This document shows positions 26,392 to 34,144 of a DNA stretch of 64,000 bases, in pieces. The stretch covers positions 1 to 64,000 of the forward strand of contig NZ_JACTGR010000004.1 of the NCBI RefSeq assembly GCF_014489075.1, given 5' to 3'. Source of the DNA: Sphingomonas sp. JC676 (lineage in GTDB: Bacteria; Pseudomonadota; Alphaproteobacteria; Sphingomonadales; Sphingomonadaceae). The position numbers and the translations under genes were made by a program. The notes beneath the pieces were generated by a model. It saw only the letters and a program-made list of their open reading frames with translations. It did no database searches and was not told the origin of the DNA. Numbering within the stretch: position 1 is the first letter of the stretch; each line of letters opens with the position of its first letter.

Positions 26392-28872
26392 TCAGAAGCT
26401 TACGGCCACTTCGCCGCCGAAGGTGCGCGGCGCATTGAAGTTGGCATAATAGCCCAGCGTCTTGGCGTTCGCGTTGTCGATGCGATAGATATGCTGCTCG
26501 TCGAGCAGGTTGCGCGCCCAGGCCGAAACGGTGAGCTTCTGCCCGCGATCGCTCATCGGGATGTCGGCAAGCGCGATGCGGCCGTTTACGATGAAGCTCG
26601 AGTCGGTCAGCAGGTTCTCGGAGTCGAAGCTGTGATCCGCGTCGCCATAATTGGCGTCGAGGTGGAAGCGCACCTTGGTATCGCCGCCGCCGCCGACTGG
26701 GATTTCATAGTCGATAAAGCCCGACGCCGCATTCTCCGGCGTATAGACGATGTACACTTGGGTCAGCTTGCCATGGATGGTGCCCGGCGCGGCGCCGACG
26801 GGGTCCGGATTCGGGTTCGGCGTGGGCGGCACATGCGTATAGGTATACGCATAGGAAGCCCCGAGCGTCAGGTGCTCGACCGGACGGACGGTCAGGTCGG
26901 CCTCGAAACCGCGGATCTTGGTGAGGCCCGCCGCATTGGCCGTGTTCTGGGTATGGATGTTCAGGTTCGGGTTCGGGATGTTGGTGCCCGGAATGAAGGT
27001 GTTGCTGTCGATATAGTCGAAGTCGATCTGGGTGCCGGTGCGATCCATGATGTAGCCGGCCAGGTTCAGGCGAACCCGGTGATCGAACAGGTCCATCTTC
27101 GAACCGACTTCATACGACTTCACCGTTTCCGGGCCGAAGGCCGCGAAGTTGGACGAGCGGTCATTGGCGCCGCCGGCGCGGTAGCCGGTCGAATATTTGG
27201 CGTAGAGGTTGATCCCCTGCGTCGCATCGAACGCCAGCGTGACCATCGGGTCGAACCGGCCCTTGTCATAGTCGAGCTTGTAGTTGGTCGGCGTGCCGGT
27301 CACGACATACAGCGTACCGTTGCGCTTGTCCTTGGTGTAGCGGCCGCCGGCCGTCAGGTGGAAGGCGGACGCCCAGTCCGGCGTATAGGTGGCCTGGCCG
27401 AACACCGCGTAGCTGTGCGCCTTGGCGACGCTGCCGCGTGCCAGGAACCGCGAATTCTCGTCCCAGCCCTGGTTGCCCGAAGTGATCGGGCCGAACACCT
27501 GCGAGGGCAGGATCGTGTAGCCGGTGCCATCGGCATTCCACTGGTTCGACGACGGGGTCGCCGCGGTTTCGCGAGCCTGCTCTTCGAAATAATAGAGGCC
27601 GGCGACGTAATCGAGCTGCGGGATGCTGCCGACCGCCTGGAATTCCTGACTGAACTGGCTCTGGTACAGATCCGACAGGCTATAGCGGCTGAACTTCTGG
27701 TTCGGCGTGAACGCCGGAGTGCGCTCCGGCCCGCCCGAATTGTCATACTGGTTGGTCGAAACCTTGCGCCATGCCGTGATCGAACGGAGCTCGATCGCCG
27801 GCGAGATATGATATTTGAGGTTGGCGCTGATACCCTGGGTCCTGTCGACCGACCATTGCTGTGGCACGCCGACATCCGCCACGTCCTGGCGGTCGGGGTG
27901 GACCTTAACGATCGGCGGCAGCGGCGCGATGCAATTGGTCCCGGCCGTGCAATTCGCGCCGTTGACCGTCAGCTGCGTGCCCACATAGGTTCCGACCGGC
28001 AGGCCCGTCGGGTTATAGTTCACCAGCTGGCTGTAGAACGGCGTGTTCTCGTCTTTCGCCTTGTCGAATGCGAAATCGGCGGTGAAGCCGTCGAACGGAG
28101 TCCAGCGCGCGGCGACGCGGCCGCCGACGCGGTTATAGGCGTTCCAGCCGATCTGGCCGGCCAGCGGGTCCTTGGTGGTAGGGTCCTGGTGCTGGATCAC
28201 GCCGTCGAGCTTGATCGCGAAATTGGCGATAGCGGGCAGATCGAGATGCACCTGGCCGTTATAGCTGCCGAAATTGCCGACGCCGCCGCTGGCGCGGCCG
28301 TCGAACTCGCCGGTCGGCGCCTTGGTGACGATGCTCAACGCGCCGCCTTCGGTGTTGCGGCCGAACAGCGTGCCTTGCGGTCCCTTCAGCACTTCGATCC
28401 GTTCGACGTCGAACAGCGAGGCGTTGAGGCCTTGCGAGCGGCCGAGATAGACGCCGTCGATATAGACACCGACGCCGGGCTCGCGGGCGGTCTGGTTCTG
28501 GTCGAACGGAACGATGCCGCGGATGCCGATGGTCAGCGCCGACTGGCGCGCCTCGAAGGTCGCGACGCGCAACGACGGTACGCCGCCATCGGCGAGGTCG
28601 CCGAGGCTTTGCACGTGCCGGTCGGCGATCATCGCGGTGTCGACCACCGAGATGGCGATCGGCGTCTTCTGGAGATTGGTCTCGCGCTTGGTGGCGGTGA
28701 CCACGATGTCCTCGAGGCCGACGACCTCCTGGCCCGAATCGGCTGTCTGGGCGGCCGGGGTACCCGTCGACAGTTCCGCCGGACTGGTCTGCGCAAGGGC
28801 AGGGGTGATCGTCGAGGTGAGCAGCGCAGTGCCCAGCAGGAGTTGCAGCCGCAAGCCGGCTTGATAGCGCAT
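26392..28872 (-). CDS. TonB-dependent receptor (siderophore/catecholate-like architecture)
   Basis: 826 residues. The signal peptide ends TPALAQ near residue 28. The TonB box region is LEDIVVTATKRETNLQKTPIAISVV near 53-77. The plug includes TIGIRGIVP, PGVGVYIDGVYLGRSQG and VERIEVLKGPQGTLFGRNTEGGALSIVTK, the wording typical of the FecA/IroN-like group common in sphingomonads, and unlike the three carbohydrate-type receptors in this window. The barrel ends FGGEVAVSF with the terminal Phe used by the Bam complex. No operator of the TGNTAGCG type was found upstream, so it seems outside the regulon of the others. The ligand is unknown. Confidence 0.92.
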   Translation of the reverse strand: MRYQAGLRLQLLLGTALLTSTITPALAQTSPAELSTGTPAAQTADSGQEVVGLEDIVVTATKRETNLQKTPIAISVVDTAMIADRHVQSLGDLADGGVPSLRVATFEARQSALTIGIRGIVPFDQNQTAREPGVGVYIDGVYLGRSQGLNASLFDVERIEVLKGPQGTLFGRNTEGGALSIVTKAPTGEFDGRASGGVGNFGSYNGQVHLDLPAIANFAIKLDGVIQHQDPTTKDPLAGQIGWNAYNRVGGRVAARWTPFDGFTADFAFDKAKDENTPFYSQLVNYNPTGLPVGTYVGTQLTVNGANCTAGTNCIAPLPPIVKVHPDRQDVADVGVPQQWSVDRTQGISANLKYHISPAIELRSITAWRKVSTNQYDNSGGPERTPAFTPNQKFSRYSLSDLYQSQFSQEFQAVGSIPQLDYVAGLYYFEEQARETAATPSSNQWNADGTGYTILPSQVFGPITSGNQGWDENSRFLARGSVAKAHSYAVFGQATYTPDWASAFHLTAGGRYTKDKRNGTLYVVTGTPTNYKLDYDKGRFDPMVTLAFDATQGINLYAKYSTGYRAGGANDRSSNFAAFGPETVKSYEVGSKMDLFDHRVRLNLAGYIMDRTGTQIDFDYIDSNTFIPGTNIPNPNLNIHTQNTANAAGLTKIRGFEADLTVRPVEHLTLGASYAYTYTHVPPTPNPNPDPVGAAPGTIHGKLTQVYIVYTPENAASGFIDYEIPVGGGGDTKVRFHLDANYGDADHSFDSENLLTDSSFIVNGRIALADIPMSDRGQKLTVSAWARNLLDEQHIYRIDNANAKTLGYYANFNAPRTFGGEVAVSF

Positions 28873-29272
28873 AGGTATTAGTCCCTTTAGGAGAGATGTT
28901 CTGTCCCCGGGGCGCTACAGACGAAGCTGGTCAGTTATATTACAATAGGTGTAACACAACCAATACTACCATGTCATATTCGTATCATCTTACCCAAAAT
29001 ATCGATGTATGTGCGAAACTATTCATCGATGATATTCATCGTCTTGAAGCGCTTTCGCAAGCTTATACGACGAGATGGCAATCAAATGTGATCTATTCGT
29101 AATTTTACACAGAAATTTCGACTCTATAACGGGCCACATTTGATGTTCGTGGTCATGTGCGAGCACGCCCAGCTGCCGCTCTCGTGCGATTTGACGGATC
29201 GACTGGCGCTTAAATTGCGTTAATATCCGAGTGGCTGGATATGGATTCGCCGGCCCTGGAACGAGGTGCGCG
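28873..29272. other. AT-rich intergenic region between divergent genes
   Basis: This 400-bp gap is clearly richer in A and T than its surroundings, mainly from about 28920 to 29130. It must hold the promoter of the receptor on the minus strand and of the RBBP9-like gene on the plus strand. TTACAATAGGTGTAA (about 28939-28953) is a short imperfect palindrome. A 68-codon frame from ATG 28896 has AGGAG upstream but no recognisable product. No RNA gene was recognised. Confidence 0.5.
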
Positions 29273-29878
29273 ATGGGACAGCTTGCGCTTGCTCTGCCGA
29301 ATGATTTCTCGATCGTGGCGATCGCCGATCGCCAGCTCGCCGGATTGGGCGCGCTGTTCGAAGGGGCTGGGAGCGCCCGTATCCCCTTCAAGGCGCGAAC
29401 CGCCGCTGAGCGGAACGTGCTAGCTGCCAGGCTGGACGCCGCAGTGATTCAGGCAGACCGCGCGGTGCTTCTGGTGGCGCATGGCGCGAGCTGCTTCGCC
29501 ACCGCCTGGTGGGCGCGGCTTTCTCCCGCTTCCTATGTCTCGCGCGTTGCCGGCGCGCTGTTCTTCGAACCGATCGAAGGCGATGAGACAAGCGTCGGCA
29601 ACCTGCTCGATACCTTCGCCTCGCCGCGTTCGGCGCTTCCTTTCCCCTCGATCGTGCTCGGCGGGGAAACCGCTCCGAAAGACCTGAGGCCACAGATCCG
29701 CGCGCTGGCGCAGAGCTGGGGCAGCCGAGTCGTAATCGGCGGCCATGTCGAGATCGACAGCCCGATCAGCCGCACGCGGCGCGCGATCGAACGCTTCACC
29801 AGTGCCATGGTCGAGCGCGACATGCGCGTCGCCGATGCCCTGCTCGGGCCGCCGGTTTTTCCCTTCCGGGTGCGTTGA
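29273..29878 (+). CDS. RBBP9/YdeN-like alpha/beta hydrolase-fold protein with altered nucleophile site
   Basis: 201 residues from ATG 29273; a GTG at 29231 would add 14. The overall pattern fits the small RBBP9 hydrolases: the nucleophile elbow region AVLLVAHGASCFATAWWA (65-81) and a late His region VVIGGHVEIDSP. The expected AHSxG elbow reads A-H-G-A-S: residue 71, the usual catalytic Ser, is Gly, and Ser73 sits at the Gly place. The protein may be inactive or a binding protein, or the family call may be wrong. It lies upstream of FixJ-like regulators on the same strand. Confidence 0.6.
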   Translation: MGQLALALPNDFSIVAIADRQLAGLGALFEGAGSARIPFKARTAAERNVLAARLDAAVIQADRAVLLVAHGASCFATAWWARLSPASYVSRVAGALFFEPIEGDETSVGNLLDTFASPRSALPFPSIVLGGETAPKDLRPQIRALAQSWGSRVVIGGHVEIDSPISRTRRAIERFTSAMVERDMRVADALLGPPVFPFRVR

Positions 29879-29954
29879 CTCGCCATTTCTGGTAGGCTGC
29901 CTATCACCCGAGAGGGTGTTGAAGGCTGCAATATGGTGCAATAATCTGCTGGCT

Positions 29955-30572
29955 ATGACGGAAGCAGCGGTCATCCATATCATCGACGACGACGAGTCGC
30001 TGCGCTCGGCGCTGATGAGCCTGTTCCGCTCGGTCGGGCTTGATGCGCGCGGGCATCCCGCGGTCGCCGATTTCCTTGCTGCCCCTCGCGAGGACGCTCC
30101 CGGCTGCCTGGTGCTCGATGTCCGCCTGCCCGGTGTAAGCGGGCTCGATTTCCAGGATCGGCTCGACGAGCTCGGCATCGGACTGCCGACCGTGATGATG
30201 AGCGGGCATGGCGATGTGCCTATGTCGGTGCGCGCAATGAAGGCCGGGGCGATCGACTTCCTTGAAAAGCCGTTCCGCGATCAGGACATGCTCGATGCAA
30301 CTGCCGCCGCGATCGAACGCGACCGCCGGCGTCGTGCCGAGGCGAACGACGATGCGGGCCTCCATCAGCGCTATGGGACGCTTTCACCGCGCGAACAGCA
30401 GGTGATGGCGCTGGTGACGGCGGGCCGGATGAACAAGCAGGCGGCGTATGAGCTCGATCTGAGCGAAGTGACGGTCAAGATCCATCGCGGCGCGGCGATG
30501 CGCAAAATGGGCGCACGCACGCTGCCGGATCTGGTGAGAATGGCTGAAAAGCTCGGCGCAAGGGCTCCGTAA
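29955..30572 (+). CDS. FixJ/NarL-family response regulator with LuxR-type HTH
   Basis: 205 residues from ATG 29955. The receiver has IIDDDESL (9-16), phosphoacceptor Asp55 (LVLDVRLPGVSGLDF), MSGHGDVPMSV and the FLEKPF Lys. A LuxR-type helix-turn-helix spans about 140-198 (LSPREQQVMALVTAGRMNKQAAYELDLSEVTVKIHRG). This is the FixJ/TtrR/TodT layout. It is followed by a single-domain receiver and a PAS histidine kinase on the same strand, which are the likely signalling partners. Confidence 0.92.
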   Translation: MTEAAVIHIIDDDESLRSALMSLFRSVGLDARGHPAVADFLAAPREDAPGCLVLDVRLPGVSGLDFQDRLDELGIGLPTVMMSGHGDVPMSVRAMKAGAIDFLEKPFRDQDMLDATAAAIERDRRRRAEANDDAGLHQRYGTLSPREQQVMALVTAGRMNKQAAYELDLSEVTVKIHRGAAMRKMGARTLPDLVRMAEKLGARAP

Positions 30573-30674
30573 TCGCCCGTAATACCATGGGATAATTCCT
30601 CCCCGCCGTTGCTTCTGCAACAACGGCGGCTTGGGACGGCTTGTTGACCTTCCCCAGTGGAAGGAAGTCTTACC

Positions 30675-31034
30675 GTGTTGCCCAAGCCTCTGATCGCCAT
30701 CGTCGAGGACGACGAATCGCTGCGTCCTGCCCTGGTGGGGCTGGTGCGGTCGATGGGCTATGACGGCGAGGGGTTCGCGTCCGCCGAAGCGTTCCTGGAG
30801 GGCGATGCGGCCAGCCGCGCGAATTGCCTGGTCTCCGATTTCCAGCTTCCCGGCATCAGCGGGCTCGATCTGGCCGACCGGCTCGGTGTAGGCCTGCCGA
30901 TAATCCTGGTGACCGCGCGGACCGAGAAGAGCATCGAGGATCGCGCAAAGGAAAGCGGCGTTCTTTGCCTGCTGCGCAAGCCCTTCGAGATCGACGCACT
31001 GGCGGGCTGCATCCGGCGCGCGCTGGACTCCTGA
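30675..31034 (+). CDS. single-domain response regulator (FixJ-type receiver)
   Basis: 119 residues, receiver domain only: IVEDDESLRP (9-18), phosphoacceptor Asp55 (LVSDFQLPGISGLDLADR), VTARTE and the LLRKPFEID Lys. The GTG at 30675 was chosen because AAGGAAG lies at good distance upstream; GTG 30657 is an alternative. With no output domain it probably works as a phosphate carrier or sink, or by binding. It lies 24 bp before the histidine kinase gene and 102 bp after the FixJ-like regulator. Confidence 0.87.
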   Translation: MLPKPLIAIVEDDESLRPALVGLVRSMGYDGEGFASAEAFLEGDAASRANCLVSDFQLPGISGLDLADRLGVGLPIILVTARTEKSIEDRAKESGVLCLLRKPFEIDALAGCIRRALDS

Positions 31035-31058
31035 TCCCGCTTTGCCGACAAGGCTCTC

Positions 31059-32642
31059 GTGGGGAAAGCTGCCGATATTCTCGATCTGGTCCAGGAGAGC
31101 GTCGTCACGCGCGACGCCCAGGGACTGATCCTGTCGTGGAACAAGGCGTCCGAGACGCTGTACGGTGTGCCCCGTAGCCAGGCGCTCGGCCGCGACCTCC
31201 ATGTGCTGCTCGCCACCGAGCATGAGGGGCCCATCGAGCAGCTCGAAGCGCAATTGCTCGCCGAAGGCCGCTGGTCGGGCGAGCTGACGCGCCGTACCGC
31301 AGGCGGGGAGCCGCTGATCCTCGACATCCACTGGACCGTCGAGCGCGACGCCGTCGGCAATCTGGTGCGCATCATCGAGACTGCGCGCGACATCACCCGG
31401 CGAAAGGCCGCCGAGGATGCGCTGCGGCTCAGCGAATATCGCTACCGCAACATGTTCCAGGCGATGGCGGTCGCCTTCTGGGAAGTCGATTTCACCGCGG
31501 TCGGCGCGATGCTGATCCCCTTGCGCGACCAGGGCGTCACCGATCTTCGCGCCTATCTGCTCGCCCATCGCGCCTTTTTCGAAGAGGCGCTGGACAAGAC
31601 CATCGTCCTCGATGTCAACGAGAAGGCGCTCGAGCTGTTCGGTGCCACCGATCGCAGCGAGCTCATCGGCAAGAGCACCGCGCGCTATTGGACGCGGTCG
31701 AGCGAGGCGGTCTATCTTGAGGCGCTGGTCGCGACGATGGAGCGGCGGCCGTTCCTGGTCGCCGACACGCAGCTCGTCCGGCTCGACGGACGGGCGATCG
31801 ACGTCATCTTCACGGTCTCGCTCTCGCAGGAAGCGCGCAAGCGCGGGGTGATGCTGATCGGCGTGATCGACGTGTCCGCGCAGAAGGCCGCGGAGGCGGC
31901 GCTGGCGAAGGTCCAGGCCGAATTCGCGCACGCCGCTCGGGTGTCGATGCTGGGCGAACTGACGGCCTCGATCGCGCATGAGGTCAACCAGCCGCTTGCG
32001 GCGATCGCGACCAGCGGTTCGGCGACCCTGCGCTGGCTCGCGGCCGCCACGCCGGATCTCGACGAAGTTCGCGCGCTGGCCTCGCGCATCGTCGCGGATG
32101 CGGGGCGGGCTGCTGATATCATCACCCGCGTCCGCGCGATGGCCGAGCACCGCGAGCCCGAGCGCATGCTGCTGTCGCTCAACGCGCTGATCGAAGAGTC
32201 GCTCGCCTTTCTCGGCCCCGAGCTGCGCGCGCAGCATGTCGAGACCGAGCTGCAGCTCGATGCCTACCTGCCCCAGGTGATGGCCGACCGCACCCAGGTC
32301 CAGCAGATCCTGGTCAATCTCGCGGTCAATGCGGCGCAGGCGATGGCGGAAGCACCGTTCCGGAGGCTGCGCGTGTCGACCGTTTCGCGGGGGGACGAAA
32401 TCGAGCTTGCAGTCGAGGATAGCGGCCCTGGCCTTGGTCCCGACGCGGAGCGGCTGTTCGACAGCTTCTACACCACCAAGCAGGGTGGGATGGGGATGGG
32501 CCTGCCGATCTGTCGCAGCATCGCCGCCGCGCATGGCGGCCGGATCGAGGCGGGCAGCAGCCCGTCGGGAGGCGCGCGCTTCACGGTCACCCTCCCGGCC
32601 ATCCAGACTATACCAACGTCTTACTCGTCGAGCCGCGCGTAG
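31059..32642 (+). CDS. soluble PAS-domain sensor histidine kinase (FixL-like)
   Basis: 527 residues, GTG start, no membrane segment. Two PAS domains occupy about 5-118 (ILDLVQESVVTRDAQGLILSWNKASETLYG, ending RDITRRKAAEDAL) and 125-280. The kinase core follows: His307 in LTASIAHEVNQPLAAIATSG, NLAVNAAQAM (N box), VEDSGPGLG (G1) and GMGMGLPICRSIAAAHGG (G2). HEVNQPL is typical of the FixL/DctB class that pairs with FixJ regulators, matching the two receivers upstream. The input signal is presumably cytoplasmic; no heme-type PAS motif was identified with confidence. Confidence 0.92.
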   Translation: MGKAADILDLVQESVVTRDAQGLILSWNKASETLYGVPRSQALGRDLHVLLATEHEGPIEQLEAQLLAEGRWSGELTRRTAGGEPLILDIHWTVERDAVGNLVRIIETARDITRRKAAEDALRLSEYRYRNMFQAMAVAFWEVDFTAVGAMLIPLRDQGVTDLRAYLLAHRAFFEEALDKTIVLDVNEKALELFGATDRSELIGKSTARYWTRSSEAVYLEALVATMERRPFLVADTQLVRLDGRAIDVIFTVSLSQEARKRGVMLIGVIDVSAQKAAEAALAKVQAEFAHAARVSMLGELTASIAHEVNQPLAAIATSGSATLRWLAAATPDLDEVRALASRIVADAGRAADIITRVRAMAEHREPERMLLSLNALIEESLAFLGPELRAQHVETELQLDAYLPQVMADRTQVQQILVNLAVNAAQAMAEAPFRRLRVSTVSRGDEIELAVEDSGPGLGPDAERLFDSFYTTKQGGMGMGLPICRSIAAAHGGRIEAGSSPSGGARFTVTLPAIQTIPTSYSSSRA

Positions 32643-32723
32643 AGTTTCGCGGCGGGGTCCGCGGGCGCATTCGAGTGGCGTGGACGCACGGCACTGGGGC
32701 CAGCAGTCCGGCGGAGGAACCCA

Positions 32724-33536
32724 ATGTCCAACACCATCGTCCTGATCCACGGCGCCTGGCTCAATTCACGCAGCTGGGAAGGCTTCAAGGCCCGCTACGA
32801 GGCGCTGGGCTATACCGTGGTCACGCCGGACTGGCCCTATGACGATCGCAGTCCCGAGCAACTGCGCGCTGCTCCGCGCAAGGAACTCGCCACCCTAGGT
32901 CAGCGCGAGATCCTCGATCATCTCGAAACCGTCATCCGCGCGCTTCCCGAAGAGCCGATCCTGATCGGCCATTCGCTGGGCGGCGTGTTCATCCAGCACC
33001 TGCTCGATCGCGGAATGGGTGTCGCCGGCGTCGCGATCGATCCGGCGCCGACGCCGGGCGTACCGCTCGGCTGGCATGCGATCTGGTCGGCGCTGCCTAT
33101 CTTCATCGATCCGCTGAGTTGGCGGAAGGCGAAGGTGATGTCGCGCGGCTATTTCAAGAACCGCTTCGCGCAGACCGCGCCCCGGGACAGGGCTGACGCG
33201 CTGTACGACCGCTACATCGTGCCGACGCCGGGCCGGGTCTATTGGAACGGTGTCGTCAACAGCATCAAGATCGACTGGAAGAACCCCAATCGCGCGCCGT
33301 TGCTGCTGATCGGCGGCGAAGTCGATCTGATCGCCGACGCGGCGATGACGCGCGCGATCTTCAGGAAGCAGAGCCAGGCGCCCTCGACCACCGAATATAA
33401 GGAATTCACGGGCCGCTCGCACTGGACCGGCATCGATGCTGGCTGGGAGCAGGTGGCCGACTATGCGCTCAACTGGGCGGTGCGCCATGCGCGCGCACCC
33501 AAGATAGTCCAGATCCGCGAAGCCAAGGCCGCCTGA
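32724..33536 (+). CDS. alpha/beta hydrolase
   Basis: 270 residues, no signal peptide. Canonical elements are VLIHGAWLNSRSWEG (oxyanion region, 6-20), GHSLGGVFIQHLL with nucleophile Ser84 (82-94), the acid region LLIGGEVDLIAD near 190-201 and the catalytic-His region FTGRSHWTGI near 225-234. The start has GGCGGAGGAAC upstream. It follows the PAS kinase by 81 bp. A decayed paralogue of its C-terminal part lies directly downstream. The substrate is unknown. Confidence 0.9.
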   Translation: MSNTIVLIHGAWLNSRSWEGFKARYEALGYTVVTPDWPYDDRSPEQLRAAPRKELATLGQREILDHLETVIRALPEEPILIGHSLGGVFIQHLLDRGMGVAGVAIDPAPTPGVPLGWHAIWSALPIFIDPLSWRKAKVMSRGYFKNRFAQTAPRDRADALYDRYIVPTPGRVYWNGVVNSIKIDWKNPNRAPLLLIGGEVDLIADAAMTRAIFRKQSQAPSTTEYKEFTGRSHWTGIDAGWEQVADYALNWAVRHARAPKIVQIREAKAA

Positions 33537-33555
33537 TCCCCCGGCGCCTTGCCTG

Positions 33556-33591
33556 CCCGGGCGGTCCAGCCCCCCCCAACGACCGCCCGGG
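33556..33591 (+). terminator. GC-rich hairpin after the alpha/beta hydrolase
   Basis: CCCGGGCGGTC (33556-33566) pairs perfectly with GACCGCCCGGG (33581-33591) around a C-rich 14-base loop. There is no T run, so it is a weak intrinsic terminator or an mRNA 3' stabiliser. Confidence 0.5.
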
Positions 33592-33860
33592 CCCCCTACG
33601 ACAGCTTCGTCATCCCCGCGCCGGGGCCGTTCTTCTTCCAGGCGGCGACGTCGATCGGCACCGTCATCCGCCCCGGGCGCCGCACCGGCAGCGACCGTCT
33701 GGTGACGCCCAATCTGTCGCGCGCAGCGTTCCGGATCCAGTCGGGCTCGCCGGCACGGACCGACTATATGGACTTTCCGGGCCGCTCGCATTTCCTGCTC
33801 GGCGAGCCCGGCTGGGAGGATCCGGCGGCCACGACATTCGCCTGGATCGGTCGACTCTAG
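33592..33860 (+). pseudogene. remnant of a second alpha/beta hydrolase gene (C-terminal part)
   Basis: The open frame reads PYDSFVIPAPGPFFFQA, then SRAAFRIQSGSPARTDYMDFPGRSHFLLG, then PGWEDPAATTFAWIGRL. These blocks align in order with YDRYIVPTPGRVYW, TRAIFRKQSQAPSTTEYKEFTGRSHWTG and AGWEQVADYALNWAV of the intact hydrolase just upstream. The N-terminal half with the nucleophile is missing, and about 20-30 residues around the acid are deleted or out of frame. No ribosome site was seen. It is best read as a decayed tandem duplicate. Confidence 0.75.
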
Positions 33861-34144
33861 ATATTTCTGAGTCGTTTCTGCCGCTACCGCTAACAGCCTA
33901 GCCTGTTGGACCGATTACTCATACATTATAGCGCAACGGCGACAGTATGTAAGCGGTTTCATGGCGTTGGCTGTTACATTCTAATCACAGCGCCGCGATT
34001 ATTTTACCGATCTGTCCAACAGGTCGACGGATGCGTGTTGACAACGCTATCGGAGTTGATAGCGTTAACATCACGTAGGCATCAAGCTTGCGCAAATATA
34101 ACAAATGGCAGCGGCCGCCAGAGCCGGCTGTCTAGGAGGGGATT
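33861..34144 (+). promoter_or_regulatory. regulatory region of receptor B
   Basis: The 284-bp leader holds several operator-like elements: TGTAAGCGGTTTCA at 33948-33961, an inverted site at 34039-34052 and TGATAGCGTTAACA at 34057-34070. An inverted repeat (CCTGTTGGAC at 33902-33911, GTCCAACAGG at 34014-34023) encloses much of the region. The ribosome site CTAGGAGGGGAT before ATG 34145 is the same string found before the receptor A start, pointing to a common origin of the leaders. Confidence 0.6.
34039..34070. promoter_or_regulatory. pair of inverted LacI/GalR-type operator-like sites
   Basis: TGATAGCGTTAACA (34057-34070) and, on the opposite strand, CGATAGCGTTGTCA (34039-34052) share 11 of 14 bases in inverted orientation with a 4-base spacer. 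They are 74 bp before the receptor B start and match the sites at 16169, 16300 and 46548. Confidence 0.65.

Noticed and set aside
26386..28881. 831-codon open frame on the plus strand opposite the fourth receptor gene
   Set aside because: It mirrors the receptor gene on the other strand, has an Arg/Asp/Ala/Val-rich composition typical of antisense frames in GC-rich DNA, and matches no family, whereas the receptor frame has full domain structure.
28896..29102. 68-codon ORF as a confirmed gene
   Set aside because: The upstream AGGAG is suggestive, but no similarity or coding bias supports it; kept only as an observation.
30384..32750. 788-codon minus-strand frame across the regulators and PAS kinase
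   Set aside because: It is the antisense of three well-supported genes and has no recognisable domain.
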